The notes beneath the pieces were generated by a model. The model was given only the letters and a program-made list of their open reading frames with translations, had not been told where the DNA came from and made no database searches. A stretch of 5,196 nucleotides of DNA from Candidatus Fermentibacteraceae bacterium (GTDB lineage Bacteria; Fermentibacterota; Fermentibacteria; Fermentibacterales; JCC-6): positions 1 to 5,196 of the forward strand of contig JAUVJW010000155.1 in assembly GCA_030596465.1 (NCBI GenBank), in the 5' to 3' direction. The translations under genes and the position numbers were made by a program. This document shows, piece by piece, positions 1 through 5,196 of this stretch. The stretch's first letter is position 1. Each line of letters opens with the position of its first letter.

Positions 1-456
1 CAAAAGAGCAAGTCCGGTATCAGGTGATTCTCCAATTCGGGTGTAGTCGTATTCGGCAAGAACTGCGAACAATCCTCCCGGTGACAGATTCTTCCTTACC
101 TTTTTCAACCACTTTACGGGCTTATCCACACTGGAAAAGAAAAAAGATGAAAGATATAGATCTGCTGGAAGAGGATTCCCAACCGCATCTCCAGTGATAA
201 ATCCATCTCCTTCGGGAAGGATTTCAGGGTCGATATCCATTCCTGTATAGTCGGCATCTGTCAGGGATTTAAGCTCTTTCCCCAGAAGACCAATTCCGCA
301 CCCCGGCTCAAAGATGGTATTCATCTTTCTCAACGGCAACAGAGAAAAAATGTGCCTTCGCAGCAGAGCAAGCTCTTCAAATTGCCGTTTGTAGATACTT
401 CTAAGCAGATCCCTTTTACATGGAGTCCCGGCAGGGGGCTCCGTTCTTTTTCTCAA
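1..456 (-). CDS. Class I SAM-dependent methyltransferase, 3' end cut by window edge
   Basis: Seen: an open frame of 152 codons running off the left edge. After a basic N-terminal helix (about residues 14-40, RDLLRSIYKRQFEELALLRR) comes a Rossmann methyltransferase core: motif I IFEPGCGIG (49-56), the acidic strand-2 end GMDID (72-76, probably binding the SAM ribose), then GDAVGNPLPADLYLSS (89-104) and a post-motif SPGGLFAVLAEYDY (125-138). Start: I chose TTG at 456 because a GGAGGAGG box (472-465) lies 8 bases upstream; in-frame ATGs at 510 and 534 lack such a box, and the next ATG (codon 45) would cut into motif I. With this start the gene overlaps the radical SAM gene by 41 bases, which implies translational coupling. 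Substrate unknown. Inference: as the last visible member of the block it could act on the same tail or on an unrelated small molecule. The family call is firm; the substrate is not predictable from the part seen. Confidence 0.85.
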   Translation of the reverse strand, partial: MRKRTEPPAGTPCKRDLLRSIYKRQFEELALLRRHIFSLLPLRKMNTIFEPGCGIGLLGKELKSLTDADYTGMDIDPEILPEGDGFITGDAVGNPLPADLYLSSFFFSSVDKPVKWLKKVRKNLSPGGLFAVLAEYDYTRIGESPDTGLALL

Positions 457-1735
457 GGGGGCATCCTCCTCCGCAAAGGTTGAAATCAACACACCCCCTG
501 CAGATTTCATCAACCCATTCCCTGTCACGGGCATTCTTCATCAGGTCACTGTTCCAGATGGAATCCCAGGGGTCTGTCATTATGTTTCCTGCAGATTCGT
601 ACCAGCTCTGACATGGAAGAACTTCGCCGTCGGGTTCAATACAGAGGTTGTATTCACCGGCTGTGCACCTTTTAGCCCCGAGGTCGAACTCAAGAGGATT
701 GAAGCTGCAGTAACGTGTAGGGGAGTACCAGATAAACCTCATTCCAAGCTCTTCAATCTTCTTATTCATTGACAGGATTATATGCTCCAGCTTGTCCAGG
801 CTTACTGCGAAATTACCTTCAAGAGCTTTTCCGCTGTGTATTATGGCATTAGCCGCAACAGAGGAAAGACCCAGGTCATGAGCAAACTGGATGGTGTCAA
901 CCATTCCGTCACAGTTTTCTTCAGTAATGGTGGTGTTTGTTATGGTATGGATACCTGCTTTAACACAATTCCTGATCCCCTGAACAGTGCTGTCAAAACT
1001 GTCTGCACCGGTCATCTTGTTGTGTATATCTCTGTTGCCTGATTCAAGTGTAATCTGAATATGATCCAGTCCGGCATCAACAAGGCCGTTCAGATAAACC
1101 TCGTTTGCGAGTTTAACCCCGTTTGTAAGCAGACCTGTTACAAGACCCAGAGTCTCGGCATACTGAATTAGTTCCTCCAGATCGTCTCTGAGTGTTGATT
1201 CCCCTCCTGTGAAAATCACATGGGGAATACCCATATCCCATATTTTTTTCATCACAGTTTTCCACTGATCCGTAGTAAGTTCATTCTTCTCGCGTGTCTG
1301 ATTGTAACAGTGCCCGCAGTTGATGTTACACCTGTATGTAAGGGCAAGATCCATTCTGTAAGGTACTTCCACATCAACCTGGAACGGCTCTGTCACCTCC
1401 ATGTTAACAAAAGAAACAGGTTCTGAAGCTCCGGTTTCCAGGATGTTTTTAAGAACATCTCCAAACTCCTCAAGATCAGAAGCCGCCTGCCTCTTTTTCA
1501 CGGAATATCTCTTTCGCAGGGATTTGAGAATGTCTCTGTTTGACATTTCGGAAAGTATCATCCAGGCCATATCCGCGGCAACCGGATTGAAGTGAATTAT
1601 CCTTGACGCGTCCACTGTAAGTATTCCCCGGCCATTTTCACTGATTCGGAGGTGAATTCTGTGTTCACCCCGGCGGAAATGAAACATACCAGACTCTGTA
1701 ATCCGTTTTCCTGATTCTTTAAGATTTTTCAGCAT
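416..1735 (-). CDS. Radical SAM/SPASM peptide-maturase-like enzyme with PqqD-like N-terminal domain
   Basis: 439 residues. An N-terminal domain (about 30-100) has the PqqD/RiPP-recognition pattern: VDASRIIHFNPVAADM (41-56), a helix with DILKSLRKRYSV (68-79) and a closing helix with DLEEFGDVLKNIL (87-99). The radical SAM core follows, with the 4Fe-4S ligands CNINCGHC (C136, C140, C143) and the SAM-binding FTGGES (175-180). The C-terminal SPASM region carries C343, C357, C365, C375, then C412-x2-C415-x5-C421-x3-C425 and C435, the family spacing for auxiliary Fe-S clusters. Known: enzymes of this architecture commonly modify ribosomal peptides (thioether, C-C or epimerised products), acting in the cytoplasm. 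Start: ATG at 1735, with GGAGG 9 bases and GGAAGG 5 bases upstream; the frame is open to an ATG at 1792, but that extension is only an out-of-frame reading of the previous gene's cysteine tail. It begins 2 bases after the Cys-tail membrane protein stops, which makes that protein the obvious candidate substrate. The reaction is not determinable here. Confidence 0.92.
   Translation of the reverse strand: MLKNLKESGKRITESGMFHFRRGEHRIHLRISENGRGILTVDASRIIHFNPVAADMAWMILSEMSNRDILKSLRKRYSVKKRQAASDLEEFGDVLKNILETGASEPVSFVNMEVTEPFQVDVEVPYRMDLALTYRCNINCGHCYNQTREKNELTTDQWKTVMKKIWDMGIPHVIFTGGESTLRDDLEELIQYAETLGLVTGLLTNGVKLANEVYLNGLVDAGLDHIQITLESGNRDIHNKMTGADSFDSTVQGIRNCVKAGIHTITNTTITEENCDGMVDTIQFAHDLGLSSVAANAIIHSGKALEGNFAVSLDKLEHIILSMNKKIEELGMRFIWYSPTRYCSFNPLEFDLGAKRCTAGEYNLCIEPDGEVLPCQSWYESAGNIMTDPWDSIWNSDLMKNARDREWVDEICRGCVDFNLCGGGCPLEKKNGAPCRDSM
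465..472 (-). promoter_or_regulatory. Ribosome binding site deciding a TTG start, encoded by SPASM glycine codons
   Basis: On the minus strand GGAGGAGG sits 8 bases before TTG at 456. The same bases encode the glycines of the CGGGC cysteine motif at the end of the radical SAM protein. This is the main reason for preferring the TTG start of the downstream methyltransferase over the upstream ATGs. Confidence 0.6.
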
Positions 1736-1737
1736 GA

Positions 1738-3285
1738 TTACCTTCCTCCCCCGGCACAAGCACAGGCACAACCGGCGCAGGCACAAGCACAACCGCCTCC
1801 GCCTGAACTTCTGTAAGAAGATACGGGAACCGGATTTGTTTTTGCGGTCACGGATGATGACAATCCTGTGAGATTGCTGACAGTATTTCCTGCCGTTCTC
1901 TCCAGTGCCCCTGCAACCCGGGAGCAGACCTGTGAAAGACTCATTCCGCCGGAGCGTCCGGCAGTACCACTTCCGGAGAAATAGCCGTACATGTACATTG
2001 GAAGAAGAATGCCTCTGTCAGACGAAAATTCCCTTACCCTGGAATTATACTTTTCGTCTGCAAGAAGCCACTGAAACCTGTCTCCCAGTATCTCTCCGGC
2101 CTTTTCAGCAGAACGATTCGCTGTAACCATATTCCAGGCACTTTCAATAACACCGCGATAGTATTCCTGCGATTCCTTAAGAGAATAGCCATCCATCTTT
2201 CTTGAAAGAACCTTTATCATTTCAAGGAATATCTCTTTTATTTCTTTACCGGGAACGGGTTTACCGGTTGGGGATTCGGGAAGAAGCTTCAGCAGTTCTT
2301 CCTCATAAGAGCGAAGCCCATCAGTTGAACCGGTTTTAACAAGTTTGTCGCCATCAAGCTCAAGACTGCCCTTTTTCAACAGTCCAAAAACTATCAGAAC
2401 AAATACCCTGTCAAGTTTCTCCTCCAGCAGCATAGCCGCCAGAGGCGCAGTGAGCCCCCTTCTTATGCCGGAGCCCTCAAGCCCGAGTTTCGGAGGAAGA
2501 TATTCTTCCTTCCTGCGATTTGCTTTTCGAACTGCTTTGATAATGATGAGCAGAGTAAAAGAAAAGAAAAGAAAAAATATGCCGAATCCAAGGATCAACC
2601 CCAATTCATCGGCGGATAAGAGAGGTACTTTCGGTTCCTCTGTCAGTGGACCGTCCACAAGGTCTTCCGGGAATGAAATACCCACAATATATCTGGAATC
2701 AACACGCCTGGTCTCTTCCCACACAAACACAACACGCCCGTCTTTATCAACTGCGGTGCCGGTGAATGGCCTGTCATGATACCGAACCATGTCCGGCTCG
2801 GAATCCTCCGGAAAAACGATTGTCAAAGAAAAATCACTTAAACCGGTAAGCAGACCACCATCAAACCATGTGGGAGTAAACACCATGGAGGCATAGTCAT
2901 CATCCTCTGTATCCAGAAAAACCATGTTGTTGTTCACGCCGGAAAGCCGGAAGTGTCCCTGTTCCCCTGAATGAACAGCATTCCCGTCCAGGTAAACCTC
3001 AACACCATTGTCTATGTATGTTGAATGGTAAATACGGGTGAGGGTGTGTCCATCAATACTGGCCTCTACTCCGTTCAATATGAAGTCATTCGATGGAAAT
3101 CCGATGTCAACAACATCAATACTGCTGTATCCTGGAGTACACTCGAAGAGAATATCGTAGCTGATGTCCAGGCTTCTGTCTCTGTTAACTTCTACTACAC
3201 ATTTAAACTCCGGTACTGAAAAATTATAGTTCTGACCGCTGGCTGAAATGGCAAAAAGAACAATCGGCAGAATAATCTTCACCAT
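1738..3285 (-). CDS. DUF2207-like membrane protein with C-terminal (CACACAG)2 cysteine tail, candidate radical SAM substrate
   Basis: 515 residues. Order: signal peptide (about 1-17, MVKIILPIVLFAISASG); an extracytoplasmic beta-rich domain (about 18-225) with two cysteines, C29 and C49, that could pair; one transmembrane helix (about 227-250); then a basic stretch KAVRKANRRK, which by the positive-inside rule puts the rest in the cytoplasm. The cytoplasmic part has the DUF2207-type segment GLTAPLAAMLLEEKLDRVFVL (277-297) followed by LLKKGSLEL, a charged helical region (325-420) and a Ser/Gly/Thr-rich linker (435-498). It ends in six cysteines (C499, 501, 503, 506, 508, 510) as two CACACAG units, then GGR. 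Start: ATG 3285 with GAGGAGG 7 bases upstream; a longer frame to 3399 reads through the upstream gene and would bury the signal peptide. It overlaps the upstream gene by 7 bases. The DUF2207 call rests on remembered family pattern (signal peptide, extracellular domain, helix, LTAP-type cytoplasmic domain). Function unknown; the tail is most probably modified by the downstream radical SAM enzyme, or else binds metal. Confidence 0.85.
   Translation of the reverse strand: MVKIILPIVLFAISASGQNYNFSVPEFKCVVEVNRDRSLDISYDILFECTPGYSSIDVVDIGFPSNDFILNGVEASIDGHTLTRIYHSTYIDNGVEVYLDGNAVHSGEQGHFRLSGVNNNMVFLDTEDDDYASMVFTPTWFDGGLLTGLSDFSLTIVFPEDSEPDMVRYHDRPFTGTAVDKDGRVVFVWEETRRVDSRYIVGISFPEDLVDGPLTEEPKVPLLSADELGLILGFGIFFLFFSFTLLIIIKAVRKANRRKEEYLPPKLGLEGSGIRRGLTAPLAAMLLEEKLDRVFVLIVFGLLKKGSLELDGDKLVKTGSTDGLRSYEEELLKLLPESPTGKPVPGKEIKEIFLEMIKVLSRKMDGYSLKESQEYYRGVIESAWNMVTANRSAEKAGEILGDRFQWLLADEKYNSRVREFSSDRGILLPMYMYGYFSGSGTAGRSGGMSLSQVCSRVAGALERTAGNTVSNLTGLSSSVTAKTNPVPVSSYRSSGGGGCACACAGCACACAGGGR
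1741..1749 (-). promoter_or_regulatory. Ribosome binding site of the radical SAM gene inside the last codons of the tail gene
   Basis: The final codons GGA GGA AGG (Gly-Gly-Arg) of the Cys-tail protein, followed by TAA, provide GGAGG and GGAAGG, 9 and 5 bases before the ATG at 1735. The two genes are therefore coupled: a ribosome finishing the tail is placed directly on the start of the maturase. This supports ATG 1735 over the upstream in-frame ATG at 1792. Confidence 0.7.
1750..1791 (-). repeat. Two tandem 21-base units coding CACACAG
   Basis: Codons 499-512 of the membrane protein form two seven-codon units. Unit 1 is TGT GCT TGT GCC TGC GCC and GGT; unit 2 is TGT GCC TGT GCT TGT GCC and GGG. 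They differ at four third positions and at no amino acid. That is what one expects when the peptide, rather than the DNA, is maintained, and it argues against a recent slippage duplication. The tail is preceded by four glycines and followed by Gly-Gly-Arg and the stop. Confidence 0.9.
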
Positions 3286-3614
3286 TTGGGTGCCTCCTCG
3301 ATCTGGTATTCTGAGCTGCAGAAAGGACAGGCGACAAACACCGTACCCGCCCGGACAGAAATATTCTCCGAGGAAAGAGAACCCCCGCATTGATTGCATT
3401 TCATGCTTTCAAGGCTGACATCACCTGAGAGTTCAAGTTCCCGCTTGATTACAACATCTCTGGTCTTTGGTTTCCGCAGTCCGTAAATAATCATAAATGC
3501 GCTCGCAACAAGCATAACAATACCAGTAGATGGCCTGCCCCCAATAAGAAAGACAAGTCCGAAAAACAGGATCACCATGCCCAGAGCAACGAGAATAATC
3601 TTGACAGCTTTCAT
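3279..3614 (-). CDS. Small two-helix membrane protein with C-terminal zinc-ribbon-like CxxC pair
   Basis: 111 residues. Two hydrophobic helices (about 3-24 and 29-46) are joined by a short GGRPST turn; the second ends in a basic GLRKPKTR stretch, so the C-terminal half is probably cytoplasmic with an N-in/C-in hairpin. The soluble part carries CNQC (C73, C76) and CPFC (C96, C99) separated by 19 residues, the four-cysteine layout of a zinc ribbon (rubredoxin-like knuckles). Start: ATG 3614 with GAGGAGG just upstream (3625-3619). Its stop overlaps the start of the Cys-tail protein by 7 bases, and its GAG GAG codons form that gene's ribosome binding site, so the two are almost certainly made together. 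I do not recognise a named family. Inference: it may be a membrane partner of the DUF2207-like protein; the zinc site may serve protein contact rather than catalysis. Confidence 0.85.
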   Translation of the reverse strand: MKAVKIILVALGMVILFFGLVFLIGGRPSTGIVMLVASAFMIIYGLRKPKTRDVVIKRELELSGDVSLESMKCNQCGGSLSSENISVRAGTVFVACPFCSSEYQIEEAPKW

Positions 3615-3631
3615 ATTTCCTCCTCAAGAAA

Positions 3632-3660
3632 ACAATACCTGTTGAGAGTGTGTCAGGCAA
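3632..3660 (-). promoter_or_regulatory. Possible sigma70-type promoter for the small membrane protein block
   Basis: In the 79-base gap between the acetyltransferase and the small membrane protein, the minus strand reads TTGCCT, 17 bases, TATTGT (each 4 of 6 to consensus, ideal spacing). The predicted start would fall near 3625, at the edge of the ribosome binding site, leaving almost no leader, which weakens the call. If it is not real, the block is read through from the acetyltransferase promoter. No terminator was seen in this gap. Confidence 0.25.
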
Positions 3661-3693
3661 GTACCGCGGAGATATGAAATTAAATGGCAGGAA

Positions 3694-4227
3694 TCAGGCT
3701 GAAGCTTCGCCGACCGGCTCGGTCGCAGTTAAGACTGGTTCCTCGCCTGAGGGCTCGGTCTCCATCCGATAAAAGTGGACAGATGTTCCATCTTCAAGAG
3801 TGGTTGCTCCCTGTCCGCTTACTTCGAAACCAACACTTCTGTAAGCTCTGATGGCTCTCACATTTTCCTTGCGGACGGTAAGTCGGATGCGGGTAACTCC
3901 AAGAATTCCAATGGCTTCATGAATAGCCATGGATATGGCGCGGCGGCCGATACCCTTTCCCAGAATATCGGGCCTTCCTATAATTATTCCCAGTATTCCC
4001 AGAGAATCACCAGGACGCCGTCTGTCCACCCATACCCCACCTATAGCCTCATGGTCAATTGTGATGGCGAACCAGACAAAATCTTTGCCCCAATTTTTTA
4101 AATCTTCCGGGGTTGAATAATTGAGAGGAGTTACCTTCTGCATATATCTGTAAGCGCCGACGGCATGGCTCCAACCATCAAGGTGTGCCAGATCTTTTTC
4201 CTCAAAACGTCTGAGTTCTAAGTTCAT
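3694..4227 (-). CDS. GNAT-family N-acetyltransferase
   Basis: 177 residues. It has the GNAT fold signatures: N-terminal beta-1 LELRRFEEKDL (3-13), a central strand FAITIDHEAIGGVWVD (53-68), motif A ending in ILGKGIGRRAISMAIHEA (88-105), where GKGIG binds the acetyl-CoA pyrophosphate, and motif B RLTVRKENVRAIRAYRSVGF (115-134) with the usual Asn and Tyr. This resembles the RimJ/RimL/SpeG-like branch (strand, N-x-x-A-I-R-A-Y, GF), so a protein N-terminus, polyamine or small amine is a possible acceptor; the substrate is not readable. Start: ATG 4227 with a weak GGGAAGA 5 bases upstream; the frame stays open farther upstream, but only through the AT-rich promoter region. The last 20 or so residues are a Glu/Pro/Thr-rich tail beyond the usual fold, with TEPSGEEP and TEPVGE as a loose repeat. 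Its gap of 79 bases to the next gene makes membership in the radical SAM block uncertain. Confidence 0.88.
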   Translation of the reverse strand: MNLELRRFEEKDLAHLDGWSHAVGAYRYMQKVTPLNYSTPEDLKNWGKDFVWFAITIDHEAIGGVWVDRRRPGDSLGILGIIIGRPDILGKGIGRRAISMAIHEAIGILGVTRIRLTVRKENVRAIRAYRSVGFEVSGQGATTLEDGTSVHFYRMETEPSGEEPVLTATEPVGEASA

Positions 4228-4363
4228 ATGCAGTCTTCCCTTTTTGTTTGACTTTTTGTTTACTGAGCAGTAATATCCCCAGTTGCATGGTATATATTCA
4301 ATTAACCCCCGATTGGTCAACTTCTTTACGATATTGTAGATTACAAACCTGATGGGGAGGAAT
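4228..4363. promoter_or_regulatory. Divergent intergenic region with candidate promoters in both directions
   Basis: This AT-rich 136-base gap separates the leftward acetyltransferase and the rightward methyltransferase. Rightward candidate: TTGACT (4248-4253), 17 bases, TAATAT (4271-4276). Leftward candidate: TTGACC (minus strand, 4320-4315), 18 bases, TATATA (4296-4291). Both predicted start points fall near 4283, so the two promoters would face each other and the transcripts would overlap over about 55 bases on one side and 80 on the other. A 10-base direct repeat overlaps the rightward -35 box. AT-rich sequence produces chance boxes, so either could be false. Confidence 0.4.
4240..4261. 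repeat. Direct repeat CTTTTTGTTT, two copies 12 bases apart
   Basis: CTTTTTGTTT occurs at 4240-4249 and again at 4252-4261, separated by GA. It spans the candidate rightward -35 hexamer (4248-4253) and lies in the leader of the leftward acetyltransferase transcript. It could be a binding site for a regulator with one-turn spacing, or merely T-rich simple sequence. Confidence 0.45.
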
Positions 4364-5143
4364 ATGGCTCGAACTTCTGAAAGATCGCACTGGGACAAAT
4401 TCTGGGAAAGGGAAAGAAACCTTTCCGAGATATATGACAACGATGACAGGATCAGGGTTGAAGTCAGAAAAAGACTCAACCTGAAAGACAGGATTACCCT
4501 GGAAGTAGGAGCGGCCACCGCCCGGGACAGTGTTGCTCTGAGTGAAGATGGAGCACTGCCTGTTGCTCTGGATTACTCCCACGCAGCGCTGAAACTTGCC
4601 AGAGAAGCCTCTCTTGATAAAAACGAAAGTCTAATGCTTGTATGCGGTGACGCAAACGAACTCCCTTTCAAAACAAACACATTCGACCTGGTTTTTCATC
4701 AGGGCGTCATGGAACATTTCAAGAATACAGATCCAATGACCGATGAGTGTATCAGAGTTACAAAACCCGGAGGAAATCTCCTTGTTGATGTTCCTCAAAC
4801 CTTCCATATTTATACTGTGATCAAAAAAAGCATGATTGCCATCAACGCATGGTTTGCCGGATGGGAAACACAGTATACAGAAAGACAGTTGAGCAACTAT
4901 CTGTGTCAACACGGAGTAAAACCATGGTCTGTTTATGGAAGATACTTCGCCCCCTCACTTGCCTACAGAATCACCCGGGAAGTGCTTATGAAGATCGGGA
5001 TAAAGCTGCCCATGAGACCTGTTCTCATTCCTCCGATACACCGGCTCAGAGCTAAAATCAGAACGGTAGTTGAGCAAAGCTGGCTGGGACCGAAAACAGC
5101 TGTAATAATTGGGATATTCGCAAGGAAACCGGAGAAACAGTGA
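4364..5143 (+). CDS. Class I SAM-dependent methyltransferase (Methyltransf_11-like) with atypical motif I
   Basis: 259 residues from ATG 4364, which has GGGGAGG directly upstream (4354-4360, short 3-base spacer); an in-frame ATG at 4352 has no such box. After an N-terminal W-x3-W segment (SHWDKFWERE, 8-17) comes the core: TLEVGAATARDSVAL (45-59), acidic strand-2 end ALDYS (68-72), GDANELPF (95-102), FDLVFHQGVMEHF (107-119) and TKPGGNLLVDVPQ (133-145). The C-terminal third (150-240) is rich in aromatic and basic residues, with YTERQLSNYL typical of the substrate-domain end in sugar or lipid methyltransferases. Motif I reads G-A-A-T-A instead of G-x-G-x-G, so two glycines are replaced. It overlaps a glycosyltransferase start by 4 bases, which suggests a role in cell-surface glycan or lipid-linked sugar assembly. 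Substrate unknown. Confidence 0.88.
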   Translation: MARTSERSHWDKFWERERNLSEIYDNDDRIRVEVRKRLNLKDRITLEVGAATARDSVALSEDGALPVALDYSHAALKLAREASLDKNESLMLVCGDANELPFKTNTFDLVFHQGVMEHFKNTDPMTDECIRVTKPGGNLLVDVPQTFHIYTVIKKSMIAINAWFAGWETQYTERQLSNYLCQHGVKPWSVYGRYFAPSLAYRITREVLMKIGIKLPMRPVLIPPIHRLRAKIRTVVEQSWLGPKTAVIIGIFARKPEKQ

Positions 5144-5196
5144 GAATTCTGGCATTGAACTGGCGCGACCCGCACAACCCTGAAGCGGGCGGAGCG
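5140..5196 (+). CDS. Probable group 1 / GT4-type glycosyltransferase, 5' end only
   Basis: Only 19 codons are visible. GTG at 5140 overlaps the stop of the preceding methyltransferase (GTGA) and follows GGAGA (5131-5135). The translation, read with Met for GTG, is MRILALNWRDPHNPEAGGA. This matches the N-terminal pattern of GT4/GT-B glycosyltransferases, in which a first beta strand is followed by W-R-D-x3-P-x-A-G-G-A and a loop contacting the nucleotide sugar or acceptor. The match is short but characteristic. The 4-base overlap implies coupled translation with the methyltransferase. The remainder lies beyond the right edge, so donor and acceptor cannot be judged. Confidence 0.7.
   Translation, partial: MRILALNWRDPHNPEAGGA

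Noticed and set aside
1736..1792. In-frame upstream start giving the radical SAM protein a cysteine/leucine-rich N-terminus (begins MCLCLRRLCLCLC)
   Set aside because: It is the out-of-frame reading of the cysteine tail codons of the upstream gene. The ATG at 1735 has a good ribosome binding site and gives a normal PqqD-like N-terminus.
1750..1800. Plus-strand GCACAAGCACAGGCACAACC-like repeats as a CRISPR or tandem-repeat locus
   Set aside because: There are only two imperfect 21-base units, fully explained as codons of the Cys/Ala/Gly tail; no spacers are present.
2345..2779. 144-codon plus-strand open frame opposite the membrane protein gene
   Set aside because: The product is Ser/Arg/Pro/Thr-rich low-complexity sequence with no recognisable motif, wholly antisense to a well-supported gene.
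3286..3399. Upstream start for the DUF2207-like protein at 3399
   Set aside because: It lies inside the zinc-ribbon gene in another frame and would place 38 residues before a clear signal peptide. ATG 3285 follows GAGGAGG at 7 bases.
3711..3725. Perfect 6-base hairpin CGACCG-GCT-CGGTCG near the acetyltransferase stop, as a terminator
   Set aside because: It lies within the coding sequence, is short, and is not followed by a T-run on the minus strand. The tail codons repeat GGCTCGGTC (also at 3752-3760), which explains the local symmetry.
3775..4120. Plus-strand open frames opposite the acetyltransferase
   Set aside because: They are antisense shadows of a gene with clear GNAT motifs; no ribosome binding site or domain was seen.
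4298..4582. Minus-strand open frame across the divergent region and the plus-strand methyltransferase start
   Set aside because: It overlaps the promoter region and the start of a well-supported methyltransferase, and the translation has no family resemblance.

Overview
The window comes from a bacterium with strong GGAGG-type ribosome binding sites, tightly packed and overlapping genes, ATG/GTG/TTG starts and moderate GC content. Nothing in it fixes a genus. The gene content would suit an uncultured Gram-negative-like or candidate-phylum bacterium, but that is a guess.

Layout: five genes lie on the minus strand (read right to left from about 4230 to 1) and two on the plus strand (from about 4360 to the right edge). 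The minus-strand genes, in transcription order, are a GNAT acetyltransferase (4227-3694), a small two-helix membrane protein with a CxxC...CxxC zinc-ribbon-like tail (3614-3279), a DUF2207-like membrane protein ending in a cysteine-rich repeat tail (3285-1738), a radical SAM/SPASM protein with a PqqD-like N-terminal domain (1735-416), and a class I SAM-dependent methyltransferase that runs off the left edge (456-1). The plus-strand genes are a second class I methyltransferase (4364-5143), overlapping by 4 bases the first 19 codons of a probable glycosyltransferase (5140-5196).

The centre of interest is the 3614-to-1 block. The membrane protein ends in two copies of CACACAG followed by GGR. 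Two bases after its stop codon starts a radical SAM/SPASM enzyme of the type that modifies peptides, carrying a RiPP-recognition-like domain. The gene arrangement, the predicted topology (tail in the cytoplasm) and the repeats (which differ only at synonymous positions) suggest that the Cys/Ala/Gly tail of a membrane-anchored protein is the substrate of the radical SAM enzyme. A methyltransferase and a zinc-ribbon membrane protein are possible accessory parts. This is inference; the modification itself cannot be read from sequence.

The four-gene block is tightly coupled: overlaps of 7 and 41 bases and one gap of 2 bases. Two of the ribosome binding sites are formed by glycine codons of the preceding gene. 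The 136-base divergent region (4228-4363) holds candidate promoters in both directions and a 10-base direct repeat. No RNA gene, CRISPR array, insertion sequence or convincing terminator was seen, and there is no gene-free stretch over 300 bases.
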